From Pseudomonas brassicacearum (GTDB lineage Bacteria; Pseudomonadota; Gammaproteobacteria; Pseudomonadales; Pseudomonadaceae): a stretch of 64,000 bases of DNA. The notes beneath the pieces are model-generated. The model had not been told where the DNA came from. It worked only from the letters and a program-made list of their open reading frames with translations, and ran no database searches. Each line of letters begins with the position of its first letter. The stretch's first letter is position 1. This document shows, one piece after another, positions 18,401 to 27,150 of the stretch. The stretch is from NCBI RefSeq assembly GCF_003732265.1, contig NZ_MOBK01000006.1:496001-560000 (forward strand). The letters run 5' to 3'. The position numbers and the translations under genes are program-made.

Positions 18401-18511
18401 GAGAGCGTGTCCTTTCAAGGTTTTACTGCCTATCGCATCCAGTAGATGGACTGCAGAACCATCTCCAGAACCTTGGCTGAGTACAGCAGGGTTTTTTGAG
18501 AATTCCAGTGC

Positions 18512-18558
18512 CTGTAAAAAACCGCCAGAGCCCGTGGTTGATAGGCTGTGGCGGTTTT
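18512..18558 (-). terminator. Rho-independent terminator after the ABC exporter gene
   Basis: AAAACCGCCA and TGGCGGTTTT (18517-18526 and 18549-18558) form a stem. Read on the minus strand it ends in a run of six T residues. Confidence 0.7.
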
Positions 18559-18576
18559 AGGCATGTAAATGGTCCC

Positions 18577-18666
18577 TGTGGGAGTGAGCCTGCTCGCGAT
18601 GAGGGAGTGTCAGTCGACATCTGTGTTGAATGTCAGTCCGCTATCGCGAGCAGGCTCACTCCTACA
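18577..18666. repeat. REPIN (type A, GAGTGAGCCTG variant)
   Basis: Inverted copies of the TGTGGGAGTGAGCCTGCTCG core lie between the terminator and the ABC exporter stop codon. Confidence 0.9.
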
Positions 18667-18688
18667 GGGGAATTGTGGTGGTTTTGGG

Positions 18689-20521
18689 TTAATCGATTCC
18701 TACGAAACCGCCGGTCTGGTGCTGCCACAGCCGTGCATACAGCCCGCCATGGGCCAGCAGTTCGGCGTGGGTGCCGGTTTCGGCGATCCTGCCGTTTTCC
18801 AGCACCACCAACCGGTCCATCCGGGCGATGGTTGAAAGCCGGTGGGCAATGGCGATCACGGTTTTGCCCTGCATCAGGGTTTCCAGGCTTTCCTGGATCG
18901 CCGCTTCCACTTCCGAATCGAGGGCCGACGTGGCCTCGTCCATGATCAGGATCGGCGCATCCTTGAGCAACACGCGGGCAATGGCTATCCGCTGGCGCTG
19001 ACCACCGGACAGTTTTACCCCGCGCTCACCGACATGCGCGTCAAAACCGGTGCGGCCTTCGGCGTCGGACAGTAACGGAATGAACTCGTCGGCACGGGCC
19101 TTGTGCACCGCTTCCCAGAGTTCGGCGTCGGTGGCGTCGGGTTTGCCGTACAGCAAATTGTCGCGAATCGAGCGGTGCAGCAGCGACGTGTCCTGGGTGA
19201 TCATGCCGATACGCTCGCGCAGGCTTTCCTGGCCGACGTCGGCAATGTTCTGGCCGTCGATGAGGATTCGCCCGCCTTCCACGTCATACAGGCGCAGCAG
19301 CAGGTTGACCAAGGTCGATTTGCCGGCGCCGGACGGGCCGATCAGGCCGATCTTTTCACCGGCCTTGATGTTCAGGTTGAGGTCGCCAATGATCCCGCTC
19401 TTCTTGCCGTAGTGGAAATCCACGTGCTCGAAACGCACTTCACCACGAGCGACGGCCAGCGGTTTGGCTTGATCGCGATCGGTCACGCTGACCGGTTGCG
19501 AAATGGTCTGCAAACCGTCCTGGACCATGCCGATGTTTTCGAAGATGCCGGTGACCACCCACATGATCCAGCCGGACATGTTGACGATGCGGATCACCAG
19601 GCCCGTGGCCAGGGCAATCGCCCCCACGGTGATCAGCGACTGCGTCCACAGCCACAGGGCCAGGCCGGTGGTGGTGACGATCAGCAGGCCGTTCATGCTG
19701 GTGATGACCACGTCCATGCTGGTGACCACGCGGCCGGCCAGTTGCGCCTTCACCGTCTGCTCTTCGATGGCTTCCTTGGCGTACTGCTGTTCGAAATTGG
19801 TGTGGGCGAACAACTTCAGTGTGGTGATGTTGGTGTAGCCGTCGACGATCCGCCCCATGAGTTTGGAGCGCGCATCGGACGACACCACCGAACGCTCTTT
19901 AACCCGTGGCACGAAGTAATAGAGCGCACCCATGTACGCGGCGATCCAGCTCAGCAACGGGATCATCAGGCGCCAGTCGGCCTCGGCAAACAGCACCAGC
20001 GAACTGATCGCGTAGATCAGCACGTGCCACAACGCGTCAACCGCTTGCACTGCCGAATCGCGCAATGAGTTACCGGTCTGCATGATGCGTTGGGCGATGC
20101 GCCCGGCGAAGTCGTTCTGGAAGAAATTGAGGCTCTGTTTGAGCACGTAACTGTGGTTCTGCCAGCGGATCATGCTGGTCATGCTGGGGCTCAGGGTCTG
20201 GTGCACCAGCAGGTCATGCAGGCCAACGAACACCGGGCGCAGGATCAGCGCCACCACTGCCATCCAGGCCAGTTCGATGCCGTGTTCCTTGAAGAAATTG
20301 ACGTTGGGCGTGCCTTGGGCGAGGTCGATGATGCGGCTCAGGTAGCTGAACAGCGCCACTTCGATCAGCGCACCAAACAGGCCGACGATCAGCAGGGCGG
20401 CGAAACTCGGCCAGACCTGCTTCAGGTAATAGGTATAGAAAGGGAGAACCCGATCCGGCGGAGCCGCCGTCGGTGCATCACGAAAGACGTCGATCAGTTT
20501 TTCAAAACGGCGATAAAGCAT
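18689..20521 (-). CDS. ABC exporter, fused permease and ATPase
   Basis: This 610-residue half-transporter has an N-terminal membrane domain of about six segments (residues 30-330) and a nucleotide-binding domain. The latter has Walker A GPSGAGKST, signature LSGGQRQRIAIAR and Walker B ILIMDEATSALD, followed by the switch histidine in AIAHRLST. It would work as a homodimer in the inner membrane. The family (MsbA/YojI-like exporters) covers lipids, peptides and drugs, and nothing nearby narrows the substrate. The adjacent ppiA gene is in the same direction 85 bases upstream and may share a transcript. Confidence 0.88.
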   Translation of the reverse strand: MLYRRFEKLIDVFRDAPTAAPPDRVLPFYTYYLKQVWPSFAALLIVGLFGALIEVALFSYLSRIIDLAQGTPNVNFFKEHGIELAWMAVVALILRPVFVGLHDLLVHQTLSPSMTSMIRWQNHSYVLKQSLNFFQNDFAGRIAQRIMQTGNSLRDSAVQAVDALWHVLIYAISSLVLFAEADWRLMIPLLSWIAAYMGALYYFVPRVKERSVVSSDARSKLMGRIVDGYTNITTLKLFAHTNFEQQYAKEAIEEQTVKAQLAGRVVTSMDVVITSMNGLLIVTTTGLALWLWTQSLITVGAIALATGLVIRIVNMSGWIMWVVTGIFENIGMVQDGLQTISQPVSVTDRDQAKPLAVARGEVRFEHVDFHYGKKSGIIGDLNLNIKAGEKIGLIGPSGAGKSTLVNLLLRLYDVEGGRILIDGQNIADVGQESLRERIGMITQDTSLLHRSIRDNLLYGKPDATDAELWEAVHKARADEFIPLLSDAEGRTGFDAHVGERGVKLSGGQRQRIAIARVLLKDAPILIMDEATSALDSEVEAAIQESLETLMQGKTVIAIAHRLSTIARMDRLVVLENGRIAETGTHAELLAHGGLYARLWQHQTGGFVGID

Positions 20522-20606
20522 CAGTTCTCCGCCCGCGCACGGGCTCTCCTTTGAACAGTGTGAGCGGTGCCGAAGGCCGGCAACCGCTCAAGACTCCCTG
20601 TGAAGC

Positions 20607-21164
20607 TTAGTCGATGACCTTGGCCGACTTGATGAATACAGGATCGGCGGGCACGTCTTTCATGCCGCTTTTGGTGGTGGTCTGGGAATTGACGATGACG
20701 TCGACCACGTCCATGCCTTTCACGACTTTACCGAACACGGCATAACCATCACCGCTGTCGAGGAAATCGTTGTCCTTGACGTTGACGAAGAACTGGCTGG
20801 TGGCCGAATCCGGGTCGGAGGTACGCGCCATGGACAGCGTGCCACGGACGTTATGCAGGCCGTTTTTCGATTCGTTCTTGATCGGTGCCTTGGTTTCTTT
20901 CTGCTGCATTTGTTGGGTGAAGCCGCCGCCCTGGACCATGAAGCCCGGAATCACACGGTGGAAAATCGTGTTGTTGTAAAAGCCGCTGTTCACGTATTCA
21001 AGGAAGTTCTTGGTACTGATCGGCGCCTTGACCGGGTCCAGTTCGATTTCGATCTGGCCGTTGGTGGTGTCCAGCAAGACGTGCGGTGCCTTGGCTGGCG
21101 TGGCAGCCATCAGGTTGGCAGCAAACAGCACGGAACCGGCGACGAGGGCGATTTTTTTCAGCAT
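20607..21164 (-). CDS. ppiA: Periplasmic peptidyl-prolyl cis-trans isomerase A
   Basis: The 185-residue cyclophilin has a signal peptide ending around AANLMAA and the conserved core [15 protein letters not shown] (catalytic Arg), [17 protein letters not shown] and [15 protein letters not shown]. It speeds up proline isomerisation in periplasmic protein folding. The ATG lies within the last codons of the alpha/beta hydrolase gene (7-base overlap), so the two are likely translated from one message. Confidence 0.93.
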   Translation of the reverse strand: MLKKIALVAGSVLFAANLMAATPAKAPHVLLDTTNGQIEIELDPVKAPISTKNFLEYVNSGFYNNTIFHRVIPGFMVQGGGFTQQMQQKETKAPIKNESKNGLHNVRGTLSMARTSDPDSATSQFFVNVKDNDFLDSGDGYAVFGKVVKGMDVVDVIVNSQTTTKSGMKDVPADPVFIKSAKVID

Positions 21165-21973
21165 GGGTCAGTGATCCTGATTGGGGTGGTATCGACTGCG
21201 GTGAGAAACTCGAGCAGTGTTTGGTTGAAGTGTTCGGGTTGGTCCAGCGGGGTGGCGTGGCGCGAATCGGCGATCACCACCAGCCGCGCATCGGGCAGCA
21301 GTTTTACATAGGTTTCCTTCAGCGCCACCGGCGTGTAATCACGGTCGGCGCTGACGATGAGGGTTGGACAGGCAACCTTCGAAAGTCGTTCCTGAACCCC
21401 CCAGCCAACGATGGCATCGAAGCTGGCGAGATAAGCATGTTTGTCGTTTTTTGCCCAGCGCTCGGCCATCTTTTGACGCAAATCAGCCTGATCCGGATTC
21501 GGGAACAACTTGCCGCCGAGGGCCTTGCCGATGGTGCCCAGGCCGAGGACGCGCATCAGGCTCCAGCGTTTGAACCACTGCCAGTAATCGTCACGACTGC
21601 GCAACTTGACCTCCGGCGCGCTATTGACGATGGTCAGGCTCTTGAGCAATTGCGGTTGGTCCACGGCCAGTTGAAAGCCGATCATGCCGCCCATCGACAG
21701 CCCCACGTAATGCACCGGGCCGAGGTTCAGATGCTCGATCAGCGCGATCAGGTCGGCGCTGAAACCGGCAATGCTGTAGCGCTCGCGGGGTTTGTCGGAA
21801 CGACCGTGGCCGCGCACATCCGGAACGATCACCCGGTAGCGCGCGGACAGCGCCGGGATCTGCATTTCCCAGTCCAGCGTGCTGGACCCCAGTCCATGGA
21901 CCAGGAGCAATGGCGTGCCATGGCCATATTCCTCGTAGTGCAGGTTGCAACCTTCATGTTCGAAATAGGCCAT
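21158..21973 (-). CDS. Alpha/beta-fold hydrolase
   Basis: The 271-residue protein has the oxyanion-hole motif HGLGSS, the nucleophile elbow GLSMGG (serine about residue 96) and a C-terminal catalytic histidine in [11 protein letters not shown]. This is the pattern of esterase and 3-oxoadipate enol-lactonase-like hydrolases. It is a cytosolic enzyme; no signal peptide is visible. It lies 14 bases after a LysR gene and overlaps ppiA, giving a lysR-hydrolase-ppiA order on the minus strand. Substrate is unknown. Confidence 0.85.
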   Translation of the reverse strand: MAYFEHEGCNLHYEEYGHGTPLLLVHGLGSSTLDWEMQIPALSARYRVIVPDVRGHGRSDKPRERYSIAGFSADLIALIEHLNLGPVHYVGLSMGGMIGFQLAVDQPQLLKSLTIVNSAPEVKLRSRDDYWQWFKRWSLMRVLGLGTIGKALGGKLFPNPDQADLRQKMAERWAKNDKHAYLASFDAIVGWGVQERLSKVACPTLIVSADRDYTPVALKETYVKLLPDARLVVIADSRHATPLDQPEHFNQTLLEFLTAVDTTPIRITDPC

Positions 21974-21987
21974 GCATTCACTCCTTG

Positions 21988-22911
21988 TCAGGCTTGTTCA
22001 GGGGCGGCGAAAGGCGCGTCCAGCGGTGCGGTGTCGAAGGTGCGCAGCAGTTCGATGAGAATCTGCGTCGCCGGTCCCAAGGGTTTGTCCTTGTTCGAAT
22101 ACAGGTAAAAGCTCGGGTTGCGACTGCCGCCCTGATCCAACGGTAGCAGCTTGAGCGTGCCTTCCTTGAGTTCCCGTTCAATCATGTGTCGTGGCAGCCA
22201 GGCGAACCCCAGGCCGCTGCCGACAAACGTCGCGGCGGTGGCCAGGCTGCCAACGGTCCAGCGCTGTTCGGCGCCGAGCCAGCCGACGTCGCGCGGCTGC
22301 TGCCGGCCGGAGTCACGGATCACCACTTGCATCTGGCTTTCCAGGTCCTGGAAATTCAGTTCGCGGTTGAGGCGGTGCAGCGCATGGTCGGGATGGGCGA
22401 CCGCGACGAATTCGACGTCGCTCAATTCCGCGCCCAAATAGCCTGGAATGCTCAGGCCGGTGATTGCCAGATCAGCCACGCCCTCGAGCAGGACTTCCTC
22501 CACCCCCGACAGCACCTCTTCACGCAAGCGAACCCGGCAGCCGCGACTTTGCGGCATGAACGCGGTCAGGGCGCGGACGAGGCGGGCGCTCGGGTACGCC
22601 GCGTCGACCACCAGCCGCACTTCGGCTTCCCAACCTTGTTCCATGTGATGGGCCAGGTCTTCCAGTTGGCTGGCCTGTTTCACCAGTTGCCGCGAGCGGC
22701 GCAGCAAGACGCCACCGGCTTCGGTGAGCACGGCTTTGCGACCGTCGATGCGCAACAGCGGCACGCCGAGCTGATCCTGCATGCGCGCCACGGTGTAGCT
22801 CACCGACGATTGCGAACGGTGCAGCGCTTCGGCGGCCTGGGCGAAACCACCGTGGTCGACCACGGCCTGCAATGTTCGCCATTGATCAAGGGTCACGCGG
22901 GGCGCTTTCAT
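21988..22911 (-). CDS. LysR-family transcriptional regulator
   Basis: The 307-residue protein has an N-terminal winged helix-turn-helix (LQAVVDHGGFAQAAEALHRSQSSVSYTVARMQ in pieces, residues 14-45) and a periplasmic-binding-like effector domain. It is followed by the alpha/beta hydrolase in the same direction and is divergent from a small secreted-protein gene 49 bases away. A nearby target such as the hydrolase or azoR (at 23439) is possible but not shown by any operator seen here. Confidence 0.9.
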   Translation of the reverse strand: MKAPRVTLDQWRTLQAVVDHGGFAQAAEALHRSQSSVSYTVARMQDQLGVPLLRIDGRKAVLTEAGGVLLRRSRQLVKQASQLEDLAHHMEQGWEAEVRLVVDAAYPSARLVRALTAFMPQSRGCRVRLREEVLSGVEEVLLEGVADLAITGLSIPGYLGAELSDVEFVAVAHPDHALHRLNRELNFQDLESQMQVVIRDSGRQQPRDVGWLGAEQRWTVGSLATAATFVGSGLGFAWLPRHMIERELKEGTLKLLPLDQGGSRNPSFYLYSNKDKPLGPATQILIELLRTFDTAPLDAPFAAPEQA

Positions 22912-22960
22912 GAATAGCTCCTCTTGTCCTAAGCTGGCAGCCCTTTATGGAGACTGCTGA

Positions 22961-23275
22961 ATGAATAAATTCTGTTGTGTGCTGCTGGCGATGCTGCCGC
23001 TGACGGCATTTGCTTATCCGATCGATGTGAAGAAAGACCTCAACGGCTTGAAAGTCGACTACGAGACCTTCGACACGGATAACGACATCGGCTCCATCCG
23101 GGTGGCTAACTACGGCGACGTCGATGTCAGCTGCAAGGCAGTGTTCTTCAATGGCCCGGAAGCGCCACGTACCCGCAAGATCGATGTACCGGCGGGCAAG
23201 CATAAAAATGCCACCGCGAAGTTCACCCGCAGCATCATCAAGCTGCGTATCGAGCTGACCTGCACCCCGAAATGA
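22961..23275 (+). CDS. Small secreted protein of unknown function
   Basis: The 104-residue product has a clear signal peptide (MNKFCCVLLAMLPLTAFA, cut before YPIDV). The mature domain is about 86 residues, beta-rich, with two cysteines (VSCKAVF and LTCTPK) that could form a disulfide. Similar Pseudomonas proteins exist and are sometimes misnamed 3-phosphoglycerate kinase; there is no kinase motif. A GGAGA site precedes the ATG. Expected location is periplasm. Function not deducible. Confidence 0.8.
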   Translation: MNKFCCVLLAMLPLTAFAYPIDVKKDLNGLKVDYETFDTDNDIGSIRVANYGDVDVSCKAVFFNGPEAPRTRKIDVPAGKHKNATAKFTRSIIKLRIELTCTPK

Positions 23276-23287
23276 CGCTTCGCTCCC

Positions 23288-23309
23288 GTGGGGGCTGTCT
23301 CACCCCCAC
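23288..23309 (+). terminator. Possible terminator hairpin
   Basis: GTGGGGG and CCCCCAC pair around an 8-base loop just after the small secreted-protein gene. There is no T run, so termination is uncertain. Confidence 0.4.
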
Positions 23310-23438
23310 AGGGCATGCTCAGCTTATAAACGAATTTATTGATGGGTTATAGCAGTTATTTGCGCTTTTTCATCGATATGACTCTGTTTAACCTTCACTC
23401 CATCGCCTTACAGCATTCTCAGATGGAGCCTACATCCC

Positions 23439-24038
23439 ATGTCACGCGTTCTGATCATCGAAAGCAGCGCCCGTCAGCAAGACTCGGTTTCCCGTCAACT
23501 GACCCAGACCTTCATCAGCCAATGGAAAGCCGCGCATCCGGCCGATCAGATCACCGTGCGTGACCTGGCCGTCAATCCGGTGCCGCACCTGGACATCAAC
23601 CTGCTGGGCGGCTGGATGAAACCGGCCGAGCAACGCAGTGATATCGAACAGGCTTCGCTGGAACGCTCCAACCAGTTGACCGATGAGTTGCTGGCTGCCG
23701 ACGTGCTGGTCATGGCTGCACCGATGTACAACTTCGCCATCCCCAGCACGCTCAAAGCCTGGCTCGACCATGTGCTGCGTGCCGGCGTGACCTTCAAGTA
23801 CACCGACACCGGCCCGCAAGGCCTGCTCAGCGGCAAGCGTGCCTACGTGCTGACCGCTCGCGGCGGGATCTACGCCGGTAGCACGGCGGATCACCAGGAA
23901 CCGTATCTGCGTCAGGTCATGGCGTTCATCGGCATCCACGACGTGACGTTCATTCACGCCGAAGGCATGAACCTGGGCGGCGACTTCCAGGAGAAGGGCC
24001 TGAACCAGGCCAACGCCAAGCTTGCCCAGGTCGCCTGA
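23439..24038 (+). CDS. azoR: FMN-dependent NADH-azoreductase
   Basis: The 199-residue flavodoxin-fold protein has the FMN phosphate-binding start (VLIIESSARQQDSVSRQLT) and the PMYNFAIPSTLKAWLDHVLRAGVTF segment typical of AzoR. A TARGGIYA loop is also present. It reduces quinones and azo compounds with NADH in the cytosol, usually in defence against electrophiles. It has its own terminator downstream. Regulation is not obvious; two LysR genes lie within 3 kb. Confidence 0.93.
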   Translation: MSRVLIIESSARQQDSVSRQLTQTFISQWKAAHPADQITVRDLAVNPVPHLDINLLGGWMKPAEQRSDIEQASLERSNQLTDELLAADVLVMAAPMYNFAIPSTLKAWLDHVLRAGVTFKYTDTGPQGLLSGKRAYVLTARGGIYAGSTADHQEPYLRQVMAFIGIHDVTFIHAEGMNLGGDFQEKGLNQANAKLAQVA

Positions 24039-24147
24039 GCCTTTAATCGCCAGATAATCCCTTGATGTTCAAGTGACCTGGCGCAACCCCTTCAAGGCTT
24101 TACGCGCAACGAACCTCCCTTTGCACTTGTTGCTCCTGAGTGCTGTC

Positions 24148-24185
24148 GCCCGATTGAACGCTTTAGCGAGATCGGGCTTTTTTTT
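24148..24185 (+). terminator. Rho-independent terminator of azoR
   Basis: GCCCGAT (24148-24154) pairs with ATCGGGC (24171-24177) and is followed by at least eight T residues. Confidence 0.85.
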
Positions 24186-24215
24186 GCCCGTAATTCATGA
24201 ACACCCCAAATCCCC

Positions 24216-24305
24216 TGTGGGAGCGAGCCTGCTCGCGAAGGCGTCATATCATTCAACATCTCCTTTAACTGACACACCGCTTTCGCGAGCAGGCTCGCTC
24301 CCACA
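24216..24305. repeat. REPIN (type A, GAGCGAGCCTG variant)
   Basis: Inverted copies of the TGTGGGAGCGAGCCTGCTCG core lie between the azoR terminator and the next gene. With the terminator it accounts for most of the 311-base gap. Confidence 0.9.
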
Positions 24306-24349
24306 ATGGTTTTGTGTGTATCGTCGCCGCCATTCAAAACGAGGCGAAC

Positions 24350-25216
24350 ATGGGCTATCTACTTTTTGTCACGCTGATCCAGGCGTTTTCCTTCAGTTTG
24401 ATCGGCGAATACCTGGCCGGTCACGTCGACAGCTACTTCGCGGTACTGGTGCGCGTGGTACTGGCTGGACTGGTGTTCATCCCGCTGACGCGCTGGCGTT
24501 CGGTGGAACCGGCGTTCATGCGCGGCATGCTGTTGATCGGCGCGTTGCAGTTCGGCGTGACGTACGTGTGCCTGTACCTGAGCTTCCGCGTGCTGACGGT
24601 GCCCGAAGTGTTGCTGTTCACCATCCTCACGCCACTGCACGTGACCTTGATCGAAGATGCGCTGAACCGGCGTTTCAATCCGTGGGCATTGATTGCCGCG
24701 TTGGTGGCGGTGATGGGCGCGGCGGTGATTCGCTACGACCGGATCAACCCGGATTTCTTCATGGGGTTCCTGCTGCTGCAACTGGCCAACTTCACCTACG
24801 CCGCCGGGCAGGTGCTTTATAAGCATCTGGTGGCGCGCCACCCGAGCGATCTGCCGCATTACCGGCGTTTCGGCTACTTCTACCTCGGCGCATTGGCCGT
24901 GGCATTGCCGGCATTCCTGCTGTTCGGCAAACAGAACTTCCTGCCCGAAGCGCCGCTGCAATGGAGCGTGCTGGTGTTCCTCGGCCTGGTCTCGACCGCG
25001 CTGGGTTTGTATTGGTGGAACAAGGGTGCGTGCATGGTCAATGGCGGAACGCTGGCGGTGATGAACAACCTGCATGTGCCGGTGGGGTTGCTGATCAATC
25101 TGCTGATCTGGAATCAGCATGAGGAGCTGGGGCGGTTGTTCCTCGGTGGGTCGGTGATTCTGATGGCGGTGTGGATCAGTCGGTTGGGTGTCCGCAAATC
25201 TCTGACCGCCACATAA
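24350..25216 (+). CDS. EamA/DMT transporter (carboxylate/amino acid/amine type)
   Basis: The 288-residue protein has about ten membrane segments and two EamA halves. Features include FAVLVRVVLAGLVFIPLTRW in the first half and STALGLYWWNKGACMVNGGTLAVMNN in the second, as in the carboxylate/amino acid/amine transporter branch. It would export small metabolites across the inner membrane. ATG 24350 follows GAGGCG and begins directly with a hydrophobic segment; twelve extra upstream codons overlap the REP region and were rejected. Confidence 0.85.
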   Translation: MGYLLFVTLIQAFSFSLIGEYLAGHVDSYFAVLVRVVLAGLVFIPLTRWRSVEPAFMRGMLLIGALQFGVTYVCLYLSFRVLTVPEVLLFTILTPLHVTLIEDALNRRFNPWALIAALVAVMGAAVIRYDRINPDFFMGFLLLQLANFTYAAGQVLYKHLVARHPSDLPHYRRFGYFYLGALAVALPAFLLFGKQNFLPEAPLQWSVLVFLGLVSTALGLYWWNKGACMVNGGTLAVMNNLHVPVGLLINLLIWNQHEELGRLFLGGSVILMAVWISRLGVRKSLTAT

Positions 25217-25220
25217 CCCC

Positions 25221-25310
25221 TGTAGGAGTGAGCCTGCTCGCGATAGCGGTGTGTCAGTCAGCATTCATATTGACTGACATACCGCTATCGCGAGCAGGCT
25301 CACTCCTACA
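25221..25310. repeat. REPIN (type A, GTAGGAGTGAGCCTG variant)
   Basis: Inverted copies of the TGTAGGAGTGAGCCTGCTCG core fill the gap between the convergent EamA and LysR genes. Confidence 0.9.
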
Positions 25311-25321
25311 AGGGATCGGCG

Positions 25322-26209
25322 TTATTTCTCTGCCAGCTGCGAGACCAAAAACTCAATAAACGTCCGGGTCTTCTGCGGGACCCGACGTGCCGAAGGGTAC
25401 ACCGCGTTGATCGTGATCGCGGGCGCCTGCCATTCACACATCACCGGCACCAGGCGGCCGGCCGCCAACGCATCCTCGACAATGAAATTGGGCAACAGGG
25501 CGATGCCCATCCCGGCTTCGGCAGCCTGGGCAAGCAAGTCGCCATTGTTGGCGTGCAATGGGCCGGTCACGTTGACCCGTTGAGTCTCCTTGCCATTGCA
25601 CAGTTGCAGGCTGACGCCACTTTGCAGGTACCCGTAGTTGAGGCACTGATGGGCGCGCAAGTCTTGCGGGGTCTGCGGTATGCCGGCGCGTGCCAGATAC
25701 GCCGGGGACGCCACCATGATGCGCGGGGCCGGCGCGAGTTGCCGGGCGATCATCGTCGAGTCGGGCATGCTCGCAATGCGGATGGTCACGTCGAAACCAC
25801 CGCGCACCGGATCCACCTGCTGGTCGCTGAGCACCAGTTGCAATTCGATGTTCGGGTGCTGCTCATGAAACAGCGGGATCAGTGGCCCCAGTCGGCGCAA
25901 GCCAAATGACATCGGCGCGTTGACCCGCAACACCCCGCGCAACTCGCCAATGCCGTTACGCGCACGCTGTTCGGCCTCGTCCAGCGCGGCCAGCACTTCG
26001 CGTGCTGCATCGAAGTATTCGGCGCCAGCCTCGGTCAAGTGCAGGCTGCGGGTGGTGCGCTGCAGCAGTTGCACGCCGATAGCTTCCTCCAGCGCCTGAA
26101 TCTGTTTACTGACTTTTGATCGCGGCACATCCATTGCCCGTGCAGCCGCGGCGAAACCGTTCTCGCCGACCGTGACGACAAAGGCGCGCATGCATTCGAT
26201 GCGATCCAT
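25322..26209 (-). CDS. LysR-family transcriptional regulator
   Basis: The 295-residue protein has a helix-turn-helix near the N-terminus (FAAAARAMDVPRSKVSKQIQALE, about residues 19-41) and a LysR effector-binding domain. The sequence falls in the large CrgA/AaeR-like group. It is divergent from a YcaC-like hydrolase gene across 159 bases that contain the palindrome AGAATC-AAT-GATTCT. This arrangement makes that hydrolase its likely target. ATG 26209 was chosen because it gives the usual MDRIECMRAF start; the open frame upstream lies in the promoter region. Confidence 0.9.
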   Translation of the reverse strand: MDRIECMRAFVVTVGENGFAAAARAMDVPRSKVSKQIQALEEAIGVQLLQRTTRSLHLTEAGAEYFDAAREVLAALDEAEQRARNGIGELRGVLRVNAPMSFGLRRLGPLIPLFHEQHPNIELQLVLSDQQVDPVRGGFDVTIRIASMPDSTMIARQLAPAPRIMVASPAYLARAGIPQTPQDLRAHQCLNYGYLQSGVSLQLCNGKETQRVNVTGPLHANNGDLLAQAAEAGMGIALLPNFIVEDALAAGRLVPVMCEWQAPAITINAVYPSARRVPQKTRTFIEFLVSQLAEK

Positions 26210-26224
26210 GATTGTCCCTATTTT

Positions 26225-26239
26225 AGAATCAATGATTCT
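26225..26239. promoter_or_regulatory. Candidate LysR operator
   Basis: AGAATC and GATTCT form a perfect 6-bp inverted repeat with a 3-base spacer, 16 bases upstream of the LysR start codon in the divergent intergenic region. Confidence 0.45.
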
Positions 26240-26368
26240 CGATTTTAGGTAATTGTCCCTTTCTATGCCAGCCCCTAAAGTGACATCCAAGCCGACGACA
26301 ACGCCGCTGACGGCAACGTTGACTCACCCATTACTCACTTTGAAAATCGACATCAAAAGGAACGCGCC

Positions 26369-27013
26369 ATGTCTATTCGTGAACTGCTCAACCCAACCAA
26401 CTCCGCCCTGATCCTGATCGACCACCAGCCACAAATGGCGTTCGGCGTACAGTCGATCGACCGTCAAACGCTGAAGAACAACACGGTAGGCCTGGCCAAG
26501 GCCGCCAAGATCTTCAATGTGCCGACCATCTACACCTCGGTGGAAACTGAAAGCTTCAGTGGTTACATCTGGCCCGAGTTGCTGGCGGTTCACCCGGAGC
26601 AAAAGCCGATCGAGCGCACCTCGATGAACTCCTGGGAAGACAAGGCACTGGTTGATGCGGTGAAAGCCACCGGCCGCAAGAAGCTGATCATTGCCGCGCT
26701 GTGGACCGAGGTCTGCCTGACCTTCCCGGCACTGGAAGCTTTGGCGGAAGGCTACGAGGTGTACATCGTCACTGACGCCTCTGGCGGCACCACCAAGGAA
26801 GCGCACGACATGTCGGTGCAGCGGATGATTCAGGCGGGTGCGGTGCCGGTCACCTGGCAGCAGGTTCTGCTTGAGTATCAACGTGACTGGGCACACAAGG
26901 ACACTTACGAAGCGGTGATGGAGTTAGTGCTGGAACACAGCGGCGCGTATGGCATGGGCGTGGATTACGCTTACACCATGGTGCACAAGGCACCGCAGCG
27001 TCAGGTCAAGTAA
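26369..27013 (+). CDS. YcaC-like isochorismatase-family hydrolase
   Basis: The 214-residue cysteine hydrolase has the catalytic aspartate in LILIDHQPQMAF (about residue 22) and the nucleophilic cysteine in ALWTEVCLTFPALEAL (about residue 118). The cis-peptide-type turn before the latter is also present. The family includes YcaC and related enzymes of uncertain substrate. It is cytosolic and stands alone with a divergent LysR regulator, so it may be induced by a compound it degrades. An AAAGGAACG site precedes the ATG. Confidence 0.88.
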   Translation: MSIRELLNPTNSALILIDHQPQMAFGVQSIDRQTLKNNTVGLAKAAKIFNVPTIYTSVETESFSGYIWPELLAVHPEQKPIERTSMNSWEDKALVDAVKATGRKKLIIAALWTEVCLTFPALEALAEGYEVYIVTDASGGTTKEAHDMSVQRMIQAGAVPVTWQQVLLEYQRDWAHKDTYEAVMELVLEHSGAYGMGVDYAYTMVHKAPQRQVK

Positions 27014-27044
27014 CCCGCCGATCTCGCAAACGATGCAACCCCCC

Positions 27045-27133
27045 TGTGGGAGCGAGCCTGCTCGCGAAGGCGGAATGTCAGTCGATATGAATGTGACTGT
27101 CAGACCGCTATCGCGAGCAGGCTCGCTCCCACA
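27045..27133. repeat. REPIN (type A, GAGCGAGCCTG variant)
   Basis: Inverted copies of the TGTGGGAGCGAGCCTGCTCG core lie between the convergent hydrolase and MscS-type genes. Confidence 0.9.
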
Positions 27134-27150
27134 TTTGGTTTTTGTGGTGT

